Numbered from the stretch's first letter, positions 7,746-16,083 are shown. The stretch is 28,543 nucleotides of DNA from a bacterium (GCA_029548585.1 JAKPNC010000092.1:1-28543), one strand, 5' to 3'. Notes: generated by a model not told the origin, from the sequence alone. Translations and numbers: made by a program.

Positions 7746-8558
7746 TTACCATGCAAATTTCTTCAGGTAATCAATGTTCTCCCTGGCGATATTTTCGGCT
7801 CCCGGGGAAAAATCGAAGACTTCCAGAGAGAGCCATCCTGCATACCCGGTTTTCTTCAGGGCTTCCATTATGGGTGCGTAATCCACCTCGCCGGATCCAG
7901 GGTGCTTCCTGTTTGGGTCGTTCACGTGGAAGTGCCTTGTGTATCCTGAAGACGATGCGATGATTTCGGGTATGCTTCTTTCTTCCGAGCACATGGCCTT
8001 CACATCAAGGTGGAGCTTGAGATTCGGGTGGGCAAGCTCCCTTATGAAACTGATGGCCTGGCCGGCGGTATTTATGAAATTCGTTTCCCTGATAGTGAGG
8101 GGTTCAAGGCAGATGTCTATATTCCTGTCCCTGCATATTTCAAGGGCAGGCAGTAAGGCTTCCTTTAAGTATCCACGGACTTCGTTTTCAGTCTGGCCTT
8201 CGCCGATGCTTCTCTGTTTCGGAGAACCCAGTACCATGAGCTCGCCCCCTATGTCGGATGTGAACTCAGCCAGCCTGCACATGTAATCGGCCGTTCTTTT
8301 CCTGACGCTCTTATCCGGGCTTGATATGGATAATCCTTCCGGCTTTGCAAGGAGCCAGTGCGTTCCTATAACCGATACCCCGTTTTTTTCGGCGGCTTCC
8401 CTTATTTCCCGCCTCCTGGCGGGGGTGACATTCTCCACGGAAAGGTCAATGGTGAAAGGAGCTATCTCGAGGCCCGTGTACCCGAGCGGCTTCACAAAGG
8501 ATAAGATCCTTTCAATGTCCCATCCCTTGAACATCTCGTTGCAGATTCCGAATTTCAT
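7746..8558 (-). CDS. Sugar phosphate isomerase/epimerase (xylose isomerase-like TIM barrel)
   Basis: AP-endonuclease-2 superfamily TIM barrel, likely isomerising or epimerising a keto-sugar or dehydrating a keto-inositol. The metal site is intact: Glu152 (CLEPL), Asp185 (LHLDV), His211 (HFHVND) and Glu246 (SLEVF). The 270-residue length is typical. Its ATG shares one base with the ftsZ stop (TAATG), and GGAGGG within the last ftsZ codons serves as ribosome site. It is therefore translationally coupled to ftsZ and begins the sugar module that continues with the dehydrogenase, DUF6807 and kinase genes. Confidence 0.87.
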   Translation of the reverse strand: MKFGICNEMFKGWDIERILSFVKPLGYTGLEIAPFTIDLSVENVTPARRREIREAAEKNGVSVIGTHWLLAKPEGLSISSPDKSVRKRTADYMCRLAEFTSDIGGELMVLGSPKQRSIGEGQTENEVRGYLKEALLPALEICRDRNIDICLEPLTIRETNFINTAGQAISFIRELAHPNLKLHLDVKAMCSEERSIPEIIASSSGYTRHFHVNDPNRKHPGSGEVDYAPIMEALKKTGYAGWLSLEVFDFSPGAENIARENIDYLKKFAW

Positions 8559-9649
8559 TATTTTGGGCCCTCCTTCATTCTTTCTATGGCAGGTGTGTCG
8601 TCGTCTATGACGGCAGGCGTCTCAGGGAAAAGCGGTTTTTCTCCCTGCCTGGGCTTTGTAATCCTTACCGGTTCAGGTTCATGCTGTTTCATCTTGCCGC
8701 CTATTCCCGTGGCCAGAAGCGTTATATTCACCTCGTCCTCGAGAGTTTCGTCTATCGCCACGCCCAGCACTTTTGAAGGAGAGGCTATTCGGCTTTGTAT
8801 AAGCTCCATTGCATCCCCTACCTCTTTCAGTGTCAGGTTGCTGCTTCCCGTTATGCTTATGAGGATATTCTTGGCCTCCATTATGTCGCTCTTTTCTATC
8901 AGGGGATCGTCTATGGTGTTGTTTGCAGCCTTTGTCATTCTGCCGCTCCCCTTTCCGGAGCCCAGTCCCACGATGCCCTTGCCGGCATTTGCCACTATGG
9001 AGCATATGTCTGCAAAGTCTATGTCGAGGATCTTAGGCTTGTATATGAGGTCTGACAGGGAAGCAACCGTTCTCGATATGATCTCGTCCACCTTTCCGAA
9101 TGCATCGGTAAACATTACCTTTTCGTCTACGGAATCGTAGAGCCTCTGGTTGGGAATGTGTATGAGAGTGTCTATATGCTCTTCGAGGATGTCGAGTCCT
9201 GCGGCCGCCTGTTTAATTCTCTTCTCTCCCTCGAAATCGAAAGGCGTAGTAACAAGGGATATTACTATCGCTCCCTGTTCCCTGGCGATCTTTGCGATTA
9301 CCGGAGCGCTTCCGGTTCCCGTGCCCCCTCCCAGTCCCGCGAGAAGGAAGACGAAGTCCGAATTCTTCAGGACATCCTTTATCTTCTCCTGGTCTTCGTT
9401 TGCCGCGAACTTCCCCTTTTCAGGGTCTCTTCCGGTCCCGCGCCCGTGGGTCGTCTTTTCTCCTATCTGCCTTTTGATGTCGGCCTTTGAGTACTTGAGG
9501 GCATTTGCGTCGGTGTTGAAAACCACGGTCGTAATTCCCTGGATCCTGTCCGAGATCCGTTTAACTATGTTGCTTCCGGCATTTCCCACCCCGACAACCT
9601 TTATATTTATGAAACTTCCCTCGTCACCGGTCTCTATTAACTTTGCCAT
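8558..9649 (-). CDS. ftsZ: Cell division protein FtsZ
   Basis: Tubulin-like GTPase that forms the Z-ring at mid-cell. Seen: N-terminal nucleotide loop VGVGNAGSNIVKR (19-31; NAGSN where GGGGN is common), tubulin signature GGGTGTGSAP (107-116), and T7 synergy loop DIDFADI (209-215). The T7 loop usually reads NVDFAD, so the Asn position is Asp here; the two catalytic Asp residues are kept. The GTPase body ends near 318, followed by a short linker of about 25 residues and an acidic tail DDDTPAIERMKEGPK that resembles the FtsA-binding C-terminal peptide. At 363 residues it is compact. A GGAG site precedes the ATG. It follows ftsA by 11 nt and overlaps the next isomerase gene by 1 nt. Confidence 0.97.
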   Translation of the reverse strand: MAKLIETGDEGSFINIKVVGVGNAGSNIVKRISDRIQGITTVVFNTDANALKYSKADIKRQIGEKTTHGRGTGRDPEKGKFAANEDQEKIKDVLKNSDFVFLLAGLGGGTGTGSAPVIAKIAREQGAIVISLVTTPFDFEGEKRIKQAAAGLDILEEHIDTLIHIPNQRLYDSVDEKVMFTDAFGKVDEIISRTVASLSDLIYKPKILDIDFADICSIVANAGKGIVGLGSGKGSGRMTKAANNTIDDPLIEKSDIMEAKNILISITGSSNLTLKEVGDAMELIQSRIASPSKVLGVAIDETLEDEVNITLLATGIGGKMKQHEPEPVRITKPRQGEKPLFPETPAVIDDDTPAIERMKEGPK

Positions 9650-9660
9650 TTATATTTCTC

Positions 9661-10914
9661 CTAAAAATTCCTTTTTATTTTTCCCCACAGATCCTCGATC
9701 TTCTTGCCGATACCCTGCTTCGTTTTTTTCCTCTCATTCCTGGATGCCAGGAGCACAGTTCCTATGGCAGAAGTGAATTCGGGAAACTGGTATGCCTTGT
9801 CAAGGTTGAGCAGACCCCTGGGAAGTCCCGTCCTGACAGGGATGTTGAAGATGGATTGGACAAGCTCGTTTATTCCGTTCTGCCTGGCCTGCCCGCCGGA
9901 AAGGATTATGGCGTACGTCCTGCCCTGAAGGATGGAGGCTTTTTCAACCGATTTCTTGATGTAGTCTCCGAAGATCTGGAAGATCCTTGCATATACTATC
10001 TGGGAAAGCCTCTCGGAGGTCACGGTGCTGGAAATCTTTCCTGAAAGATCAAAAACATCTATGTTTTCCGGGGCAGATTGCTGCTTTTCCTGTATCATGA
10101 TGTTGTAGTCTGCCCGGGCATGCTTCTTCTTCATCTCCTCGGCGTAATTCACGGGCGTGTGGAGAACCTTGGATATGTCCGTGTCTACGCTTTCTCCTCC
10201 AAGCTTTATGGAATCTGTCATGACCATGGATCCGTTGCCGTAAAGAAGCATGTCGGTCGTACCCTTGCCCATGTCCACGAGCAGGCATCCGAGCTTCTTT
10301 TCCTCTTCGGAAAGGGTCGCTTCTGCCACTGCCCAGGAATGGGGGTATATCCCTTCAACCTGGGCTCCCGCCTTCTTCACGCAGTTCTTTATGTCGAGAA
10401 CCGGGTTGACTTCACAGGTTATCACGTGGACGTTCATCTGAAGGACGTTTCCGTGCATTCCCACAGGGCTCTTGCTGGTGGTGTTCACCTTGTCTATGAT
10501 ATAATTCTGGGGTATGGTGTACAACACATGCCTGTCCGTCCCGTGGGCTGCCAGTATGGAACCCTGCACGTCCTTTTTCAGTGTATTTATGTCGCTTTCG
10601 CTTATCTCCCTTCCCTTGGGTTCGATCTCGATGCTCCTGGGGTAAAGTACCCCGTTGAGATGGCCTCCGCCTATGCCGATATTGATATTTATTATCGGTT
10701 CCCCGGCCTGGTTCTTGAGGGCTTTCAGGACATCGTACAAACAGTTGCTTACCTCTTCGATGTCGGCAACCCGGCCTTTCTTCACAATGTCATCGGAAAA
10801 ATTCATGAGGTGGGTCGCTATAACTTCCAGTCCGGTCTCTTTCAAAAGGCACGAAATGCCGAATATCTTGCTTGTTCCTATATCAATCGCTGTTATTATC
10901 TCTTCGTTTATCAT
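9661..10914 (-). CDS. ftsA: Cell division protein FtsA
   Basis: Actin-like ATPase that tethers FtsZ to the inner membrane and recruits later divisome proteins. Seen: phosphate-1 motif TAIDIGTSKI near residues 8-17, phosphate-2 GKGTTDMLLY near 218, and adenosine motif LSGGQARQNGI near 345. The C-terminal amphipathic membrane-targeting helix is IGKKIEDLWGKIKRNF. The 417-residue length is standard. Its start overlaps the ftsQ stop by 4 nt (ATGA), indicating coupled translation. Confidence 0.97.
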   Translation of the reverse strand: MINEEIITAIDIGTSKIFGISCLLKETGLEVIATHLMNFSDDIVKKGRVADIEEVSNCLYDVLKALKNQAGEPIININIGIGGGHLNGVLYPRSIEIEPKGREISESDINTLKKDVQGSILAAHGTDRHVLYTIPQNYIIDKVNTTSKSPVGMHGNVLQMNVHVITCEVNPVLDIKNCVKKAGAQVEGIYPHSWAVAEATLSEEEKKLGCLLVDMGKGTTDMLLYGNGSMVMTDSIKLGGESVDTDISKVLHTPVNYAEEMKKKHARADYNIMIQEKQQSAPENIDVFDLSGKISSTVTSERLSQIVYARIFQIFGDYIKKSVEKASILQGRTYAIILSGGQARQNGINELVQSIFNIPVRTGLPRGLLNLDKAYQFPEFTSAIGTVLLASRNERKKTKQGIGKKIEDLWGKIKRNF

Positions 10915-11717
10915 GGTTGACGATTCTCTTCCGTGTTGTTCCCGTGCCTGACGACGGGATTTTCGAACCTGGTGTCAATGTAATCCCACTGATGGCCGTT
11001 TTTGCTGAATTCCTCGAGCAGGAGCTTCAGCTTCGCGAATTTATCGGGAAGTCCATCCATACCGGTTACGATCCTGCCCCTGCCGGTATAAATCACCACC
11101 TCGTTTTTGTTCCTGAAGGAGACAGCCTCAAGTTTTATATGTTTCTGGAGATTGTTGTCGTTGTAGCTTTTTTCTATTTCTTCAAGGGCCCTGAGCTTCC
11201 ACATCTCTTCCCCGGCCGCTCCGTTATTTTCAATTGAAAGGTCGAGGAGCCTTGTAAAAGGCACAAAGCCATCCTTAATAGGATATACAACCCTCCCGTT
11301 TCTGTCAACAAAAAAATAAGCGCCGTTTTTTTCTGCCTCGATCCACGCCTTGCGCAGCAATACCCTTATCTCCAGGGTGTCGGGGTATGACTTCAGGACA
11401 GAGCAATCTTCGATCTCCTGGATAAGAAGGATGCTTTCCCTCAGATCATCCTTGTCGAGCAGGAAGAGGTTCTGCCCCATCTGAAGTTCAACAAGACCAG
11501 TCACGAGAGGCCTGGCGCTCTCCGGGATGATCCTGACGTTTTTAAGCGCCATCTTTCTCCTGATGAACCTTTCCCCTCCCTGTCTTGCCGCTATTGCCGA
11601 GTAAAGAATGATGACTGCCAGCACACCGATCAGAACGGATTTCGCCTTCCTTTTTCTCCTTTCTGCCGCCTGAGCCCTGACTTCCCTTATCCTTTCTTCT
11701 GTCTTCTCTTTCCGCAT
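10911..11717 (-). CDS. ftsQ: Cell division protein FtsQ (POTRA domain)
   Basis: Bitopic divisome protein linking cytoplasmic and periplasmic division components. It has a strongly basic cytoplasmic N-terminus (1-26) and one membrane segment near 27-45. A POTRA domain starts about residue 57 (ALKNVRIIPE). The FtsQ beta-domain follows, including AYFFVDRNGRVVYPI. The 268-residue length fits. The start lies 31 nt inside ddl and is preceded by GGTGG. The next in-frame Met lies after the membrane segment, so this start is supported. Assignment rests on architecture and position between ddl and ftsA, as FtsQ sequences are divergent. Confidence 0.9.
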   Translation of the reverse strand: MRKEKTEERIREVRAQAAERRKRKAKSVLIGVLAVIILYSAIAARQGGERFIRRKMALKNVRIIPESARPLVTGLVELQMGQNLFLLDKDDLRESILLIQEIEDCSVLKSYPDTLEIRVLLRKAWIEAEKNGAYFFVDRNGRVVYPIKDGFVPFTRLLDLSIENNGAAGEEMWKLRALEEIEKSYNDNNLQKHIKLEAVSFRNKNEVVIYTGRGRIVTGMDGLPDKFAKLKLLLEEFSKNGHQWDYIDTRFENPVVRHGNNTEENRQP

Positions 11718-12613
11718 TTTTCCACCGCCATGAGAACGAGCTTTTCGCAGAGTTCTTCGAAGGAGATGCCTTTTGCCCTTGCCGCATCAGGAAGAAGGCT
11801 TGTTTTAGTCAGGCCCGGGATCGTGTTGACATCGAGGATGTAGGGAGTCTTTTCCGTGAAGATTATCTCCATTCTCGCGCATCCCGTGCAACCCATAGCC
11901 CTGTAGGTCTTAAGTGCGGTATCCTCTATTGTGGCAAGGTCCTTTTCGCCAAGCCTTGCAGGTATTATATGCCTGCTTCCGCCAACGGTGTATTTTGCCT
12001 TGTAGTCGTAAAATCCCGTGGGAGTCTCTATCTCTATTGCAGGAAGCGCTTCGGCCTTTTCATTGCCGATTATCCCCACTGTGACTTCCTTTCCCCTGAG
12101 GTATTTTTCAATCAGCACCTGGGTGTCTATCCCGAAACATGCTTTTACGGCTTTTTCCGCCTCCCCGCTGTTTTTGACTATCTTTATTCCAATAGTGGAA
12201 CCGAGATTGGCAGGTTTCACGACCGCGGGATAGCCGAAAGGAAGAACGGGTTTTTCACCCCTTGCCGCTTCCACGAAATCTGCCGTGGGAAGACCATGGT
12301 AAGAAAGGATCTTTTTCATCACGATCTTGTTGAGGCACATGGAAGACGAAAGAATGTCCGAACCCGTATACGGAACTCCCATCATCTCCATGAATCCCTG
12401 TATCGCCCCTCCTTCACCTTTCCCCCCGTGCAGGGCTATGAAGACGCATTCCGGCTTCATCCCGAGAAGGTCCTTCAGAAAAGAACGCTTTGAAGGGTCA
12501 ATGAGCCTTGCCCGGTGGCCTTTCTTCCTGAGGGCCTTTGCGACTTCCCTGCCTGACATTAACGATACTTCCCTTTCCGGGCTGTCTCCTCCGTACATGA
12601 CTGCAATTTTCAT
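11687..12613 (-). CDS. ddl: D-alanine--D-alanine ligase
   Basis: ATP-grasp enzyme joining two D-Ala residues for the peptidoglycan stem peptide; cytoplasmic. Seen: N-terminal YGGDSPEREVSLMSG, the FIALHGGKGEGG block, ATP-grasp segments YPAVVKPANLGSTIGIK and the EKYLRGKEVTVGI strand, and the metal-binding end YILDVNTIPGLTKTSLLP. The 308-residue length is typical of DdlB-type proteins. The gene follows murB after 2 nt and overlaps ftsQ by 31 nt, the standard dcw-cluster order. Confidence 0.97.
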   Translation of the reverse strand: MKIAVMYGGDSPEREVSLMSGREVAKALRKKGHRARLIDPSKRSFLKDLLGMKPECVFIALHGGKGEGGAIQGFMEMMGVPYTGSDILSSSMCLNKIVMKKILSYHGLPTADFVEAARGEKPVLPFGYPAVVKPANLGSTIGIKIVKNSGEAEKAVKACFGIDTQVLIEKYLRGKEVTVGIIGNEKAEALPAIEIETPTGFYDYKAKYTVGGSRHIIPARLGEKDLATIEDTALKTYRAMGCTGCARMEIIFTEKTPYILDVNTIPGLTKTSLLPDAARAKGISFEELCEKLVLMAVEKCGKRRQKKG

Positions 12614-12615
12614 TT

Positions 12616-13515
12616 TTATTCCCCGAAATCTCCTGCCAGTTTTATCTCCGGTTCAAGAGTTATGTTGTAATCTTTCCTGATCTTTTCCCTGATTTTCGAC
12701 ATCAGAAGGTAGATATCCCTTGAAGTCGCCCCGCCTGTGTTGACGATGAAATTGGCGTGTTTCGGGGAAACCCGTGCTCCTCCCAGGGAATATCCCTTAA
12801 GTCCGGCCTTTTCTATAAGTTGTCCGGCGAAGGCGCCGGGCGGATTTTTAAATACGCTGCCGGCAGACATGCTTCCAATCGGCTGGCTTGAGATGCGCCT
12901 TCTCATGTTGTCCCGCATCTTCCTGCGCATCTCCCCCGGATCGGCCGGGCTGAGATTTAGCACGGTCCTGTAAACGAAATAATCGGCCAGGCCGCTTTTC
13001 CTGTAACCGAATGCCGCTTCATCCCCCTTGATATTCTTTACCTCGAGGCTTTCCGGGTAGAGAACGTATATCTCCCTGACCGCCCGGGATATCCAGTGGT
13101 CCTTCAGCCCGGCGTTTGAAACGAGGGCGCCTCCGGCGCTTCCGGGGATGCCTGCAAGGAATTCTATTCCTCCGAGGCAGTGGCTGACGGCCGTTTTCAT
13201 TAAAGACGTGATGGGGGATCCGCATTCGCAAAGGATCCTGTTTTCCCTGACAAAGACGGAGTTGAGCCTGCATGTCAGTATGACGACACCCTGGAATCCC
13301 CTGTCGCTTACAAGAAGGTTCGTTCCCCTGCCGAGGATCAGGTAAGGCTGCCCGTATTGCCTGCAGGCAAGGAAGACCTCCTTTACCTCCTGGAGGCTCC
13401 CGGGAGCGGCCATGTACCTTGCCGGGCCTCCGGTCCCGAAGCTCGTGTAACCGGAAAGGGGCACGTTCTCACGGGACCCCGGCATTCTCCTGAGAAGATC
13501 TCCCATTCCTTCCAT
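12616..13515 (-). CDS. murB: UDP-N-acetylenolpyruvoylglucosamine reductase
   Basis: FAD enzyme that reduces UDP-GlcNAc-enolpyruvate to UDP-MurNAc. Seen: YTSFGTGGPARYM near the N-terminus, the FAD-binding block FLAGIPGSAGGALVSNAGL, catalytic serine in SAGSVFKNPPGAFAG, and HANFIVNTGGATSRDI near the C-terminus. The 299-residue length and lack of a long insertion suit the shorter type II MurB. The ATG directly abuts the truA stop, with GGGAGG in the truA end as ribosome site. murC, which normally precedes murB, is absent here and truA takes its place. Confidence 0.96.
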   Translation of the reverse strand: MEGMGDLLRRMPGSRENVPLSGYTSFGTGGPARYMAAPGSLQEVKEVFLACRQYGQPYLILGRGTNLLVSDRGFQGVVILTCRLNSVFVRENRILCECGSPITSLMKTAVSHCLGGIEFLAGIPGSAGGALVSNAGLKDHWISRAVREIYVLYPESLEVKNIKGDEAAFGYRKSGLADYFVYRTVLNLSPADPGEMRRKMRDNMRRRISSQPIGSMSAGSVFKNPPGAFAGQLIEKAGLKGYSLGGARVSPKHANFIVNTGGATSRDIYLLMSKIREKIRKDYNITLEPEIKLAGDFGE

Positions 13516-14301
13516 TCAATCCCTCCCGTTCTCTTTCCTCTTCCTGCCGTAAACCGCCTTCTTCATGTAAAGGCCTTCGGGCCTGGCGGTTGGCGGCGCG
13601 GTCTTCCTGTCCCCGGAAGAAAGTATCACCCCGGCCATGCGGGGCTCTATCCTGCCCTGCCCTGCATGGATGAGGGTCCCGGCAATATTCCTTGCCATCT
13701 TGTACAGGAAACCGCTTGCTTCGATCTCAATGGATATGAGCTTTATGTCCGGGTCAAGAAGGATTTTCTCTTTCTTTATCCTGATTTTGTAAACCGTCCT
13801 GACGGTATCCTTTACACTGCTTCCGGAAGCCTGGAACGCCCGGAAATCGTGCTTTCCTTCAAGGAATGCCGCCGCTTTTTTCATCAGTCCCATATCCGGC
13901 ATCGGCCTTACGAAAGAGGCGCGATCCCTCAGGAAAGGGCTTTTCGTTCCCATTAAGAGGTACCGGTACACCTTTCTCGTTGCATCGTACCTGCTGTGGA
14001 AGGAAAGGTCCGTTTCCAGTGCCTCTTTCACCAGTATTTCAGGCATCACTTCCGAGTTGAGGGCGTTCCTTATCTCCGTTGAAGTAAGCCTTGTTTTTGT
14101 CCTGAAGTTGGCGACGTAAGATACCGCGTGAACCTTGCTGTCGGTCCTTCCGCACCCTGTTATATTCACCGGGCATCCAAGGATCTTCCCAAGGGAACGT
14201 TCAAGCTTTTCCTGCACGCTGGGCGCTGATTTCTGCCTCTGCCAACCCGCAAACCTGCTACCGTCGTACGAGACTACAATCCTTATGTTTCTTTCCTTCA
14301 T
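13516..14301 (-). CDS. truA: tRNA pseudouridine(38-40) synthase
   Basis: Isomerises uridines 38-40 in the anticodon arm of tRNAs. Seen: SYDGSRFAGWQRQ (11-23), catalytic Asp54 in GRTDSKVHA (the family usually has GRTDAGVHA), and the RYDATRKVYRY block. A C-terminal half follows with GSGFLYKM-like residues (EASGFLYKMARNIAGTL). The 261-residue length is normal. It stands between rnfB (25-nt gap) and murB (0-nt gap), so it appears to be the first gene of the tightly packed division operon. The ribosome site (AGGTAAGAG) is moderate. Confidence 0.96.
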   Translation of the reverse strand: MKERNIRIVVSYDGSRFAGWQRQKSAPSVQEKLERSLGKILGCPVNITGCGRTDSKVHAVSYVANFRTKTRLTSTEIRNALNSEVMPEILVKEALETDLSFHSRYDATRKVYRYLLMGTKSPFLRDRASFVRPMPDMGLMKKAAAFLEGKHDFRAFQASGSSVKDTVRTVYKIRIKKEKILLDPDIKLISIEIEASGFLYKMARNIAGTLIHAGQGRIEPRMAGVILSSGDRKTAPPTARPEGLYMKKAVYGRKRKENGRD

Positions 14302-14326
14302 CTCTTACCTGTAGGCGGTATCCTTT

Positions 14327-15130
14327 TCAGGCCAGGTGTTCGCTCTTTATGCCTGAGATGAAAATTATTTTTCTCGGGCAATTCTCAACGCAGGTTCCGC
14401 AGCCGTCGCATTTTGCGTAATCAATGACCGCGAGGTTATCCTGGATCGAGATGGCTTCTTTTTCACAGGACTTTACGCACTTGCCGCATCCTATGCATCC
14501 GGACTTGCAAACCTTTATCACCGCAGGCCCTCTCTCCCTGGATAAACAGGCTACGTTAACCTTGCATTCTTCGGGTAGAAGCCTGATAATATTCTTGGGG
14601 CAGGCTTTTACGCATATACCGCATCCGGTGCATGACTTGTCATCTACCACGGGGACCCCGTTTTCTCCCATTCTCAACGCGCCCACCGGGCAAGCCTCAA
14701 CGCAGTCTCCCATGCCTATGCACCCGTAGGCACATTCCAGGTTGGTTCCGAAGATTGCTCCCAAGCCGCTGCATGACCTGAGGGTGCCGTATTGGAACTT
14801 TTTCCTGGAATTGTTTCCTCCGAAACAGCTGACACGGGCAACCATCTTTTCCCTATCCTTCTTTTCTACGCCGAGGATTTCACAGATTCCCGAAAAGTTT
14901 TCCGCCGTGATCATGGTGCATTTTTCCGGCGACACCTTTCCTTCGGCAACCTGTTCAGCGAAAGAACTGCAGCCTGCCAGCCCGCACGCCCCGCAGTTGC
15001 CCTTGGGCATAAGTTCGTATATTCTTGCAACCAGGGGATTCTCTTCAACCTTCATCTTCAAGTTGAAATATGTCAGGAAAATGGCAAATGCCAATCCCAG
15101 GATTCCCAGAATCAATATGGGCATAATCAT
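14327..15130 (-). CDS. rnfB: RnfB-type iron-sulfur protein (orphan)
   Basis: Electron-transfer subunit resembling RnfB of the Rnf ferredoxin:NAD oxidoreductase complex. An N-terminal membrane anchor (3-21) is followed by the ASF [4Fe-4S] domain with Cys46, Cys49, Cys54 and Cys71. Ferredoxin-type clusters follow: Cys133/137/143/147, Cys167/170/173/177, Cys212/215/218/222 and Cys241/244/247/251. The order and the CxxGCxGxGxC pattern are RnfB-like. No rnfA, C, D, E or G gene is in the window, so it either acts as an orphan membrane ferredoxin or partners with a distant rnf locus. A GGAGG site precedes the ATG. It sits directly before truA. Confidence 0.85.
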   Translation of the reverse strand: MIMPILILGILGLAFAIFLTYFNLKMKVEENPLVARIYELMPKGNCGACGLAGCSSFAEQVAEGKVSPEKCTMITAENFSGICEILGVEKKDREKMVARVSCFGGNNSRKKFQYGTLRSCSGLGAIFGTNLECAYGCIGMGDCVEACPVGALRMGENGVPVVDDKSCTGCGICVKACPKNIIRLLPEECKVNVACLSRERGPAVIKVCKSGCIGCGKCVKSCEKEAISIQDNLAVIDYAKCDGCGTCVENCPRKIIFISGIKSEHLA

Positions 15131-15168
15131 TTTAATTCCTCCAAGAGTCCGATTCGCACTGCTCCCTT

Positions 15169-15188
15169 CATGCCTTCATTCAGGCATG
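15169..15188. other. Perfect hairpin between isomerase gene and rnfB
   Basis: CATGCCT (15169-15175) and AGGCATG (15182-15188) with a 6-nt loop, immediately after the isomerase stop codon (15192-15194, minus strand). No U-tract follows on the minus strand, so it may only attenuate or mark the boundary between the isomerase gene and rnfB. Confidence 0.5.
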
Positions 15189-15191
15189 GGC

Positions 15192-15995
15192 TTAAACCTT
15201 TATTTCCTTTAACCACCTGATGCATTCCGAGTATCCTGCCGCTCCGTCTTTTCCTTCGTATTCTATGCACCAGGGACCTGTGTATCCCGCATCTTTCAGG
15301 ATGGAGATCGTTTCTTCAAGGGGGATCTCACCGCGGCCCAGGATAGCGGGCGTATACTTGAAATCCGTGTCGGCTTTCACCCCGTCTTTCAAGTGGGTAT
15401 GAAGGGTGTAGGGCGCAATCTGCCTGTATATGTCTGTAAGCTTTTCCACCGGGTAACCGTACCACCTGTAATTCAACGTGTCGAGGTTGGCTCCCAGGTA
15501 TTTTGACCCTATCTTCCCGAAGGCTTCGAGCTGGAGGGTATAATCGTTGGTTATCTTTCCGTGGTTGTCGAGGGCCATGTAGATCCCTTCTTTCTCTCCT
15601 ATCTCGGCGGCCCTTGAAAGGCCGTCGATCACCATATTTTTGTAAAACTTCTCGTCCACGGTATCCTTGTTCCAGCCGCCGTCAAGTCTCAGCTGGCATC
15701 CGCCGAGGTCCTTTACCATCCTGCAGATTTCCCTTATATTATCGAGCTCCTTTTCAATCCCGGCCGGAGAAGGCTGCACGAAATCGTTGCCGGCCGCCAC
15801 CTGTGAGACTTTTATACCGTATTTGCGCAGGAGAAGTGCAACTTCTTTTACCCTGTTTTCCTTCCTGCCTGTATCCTTCCAGATATCAGGCCTCATCAAT
15901 TCCACGTATTCCACTCCCTTTTCGCTGCACCATGGGAGGAATTCTTCCATGGACATGCCGGACATGTTATACTTGATGACTCCGATCCTATCCAT
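15192..15995 (-). CDS. Sugar phosphate isomerase/epimerase (TIM barrel)
   Basis: Second xylose-isomerase-like TIM barrel. The predicted metal ligands are Asp143 (ALDNHG, where most relatives have Glu), Asp172 (ANLDTLNY), His201 (THLKDG) and Glu245 (CIEYEG). The 267-residue length is typical. Its start has AAGGAG 6 nt upstream. It is separated from the DUF362 gene upstream by 163 nt with a possible terminator and operator, and from rnfB by 61 nt with a hairpin. It is clearly diverged from the isomerases at 7746 and 17336, so the three probably have different substrates, which cannot be read from sequence. Confidence 0.85.
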   Translation of the reverse strand: MDRIGVIKYNMSGMSMEEFLPWCSEKGVEYVELMRPDIWKDTGRKENRVKEVALLLRKYGIKVSQVAAGNDFVQPSPAGIEKELDNIREICRMVKDLGGCQLRLDGGWNKDTVDEKFYKNMVIDGLSRAAEIGEKEGIYMALDNHGKITNDYTLQLEAFGKIGSKYLGANLDTLNYRWYGYPVEKLTDIYRQIAPYTLHTHLKDGVKADTDFKYTPAILGRGEIPLEETISILKDAGYTGPWCIEYEGKDGAAGYSECIRWLKEIKV

Positions 15996-16044
15996 TTTTT
16001 TCTCCTTGGGTGAAGATGCGGAAAAAATCCCTGTTCATTTATCC

Positions 16045-16069
16045 TTGAGTGATTGTCACTTAAAGTCAA
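16045..16069 (-). promoter_or_regulatory. Possible promoter/operator upstream of the isomerase gene
   Basis: The dyad AGTGA-TTG-TCACT (16048-16060), with flanking TT (16045-16046) and AA (16062-16063) also symmetric, lies directly downstream of a minus-strand TTGACT (16069-16064). The best -10-like hexamer (GATAAA) is about 20 nt away, longer than ideal. A repressor site between -35 and -10 is plausible but not proven. Confidence 0.3.
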
Positions 16070-16083
16070 TAAAAACGTATCCC

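Noticed and set aside
10078..10920. A 280-codon plus-strand open frame
   Set aside because: Antisense to ftsA; no motif, codon pattern unlike the real genes.
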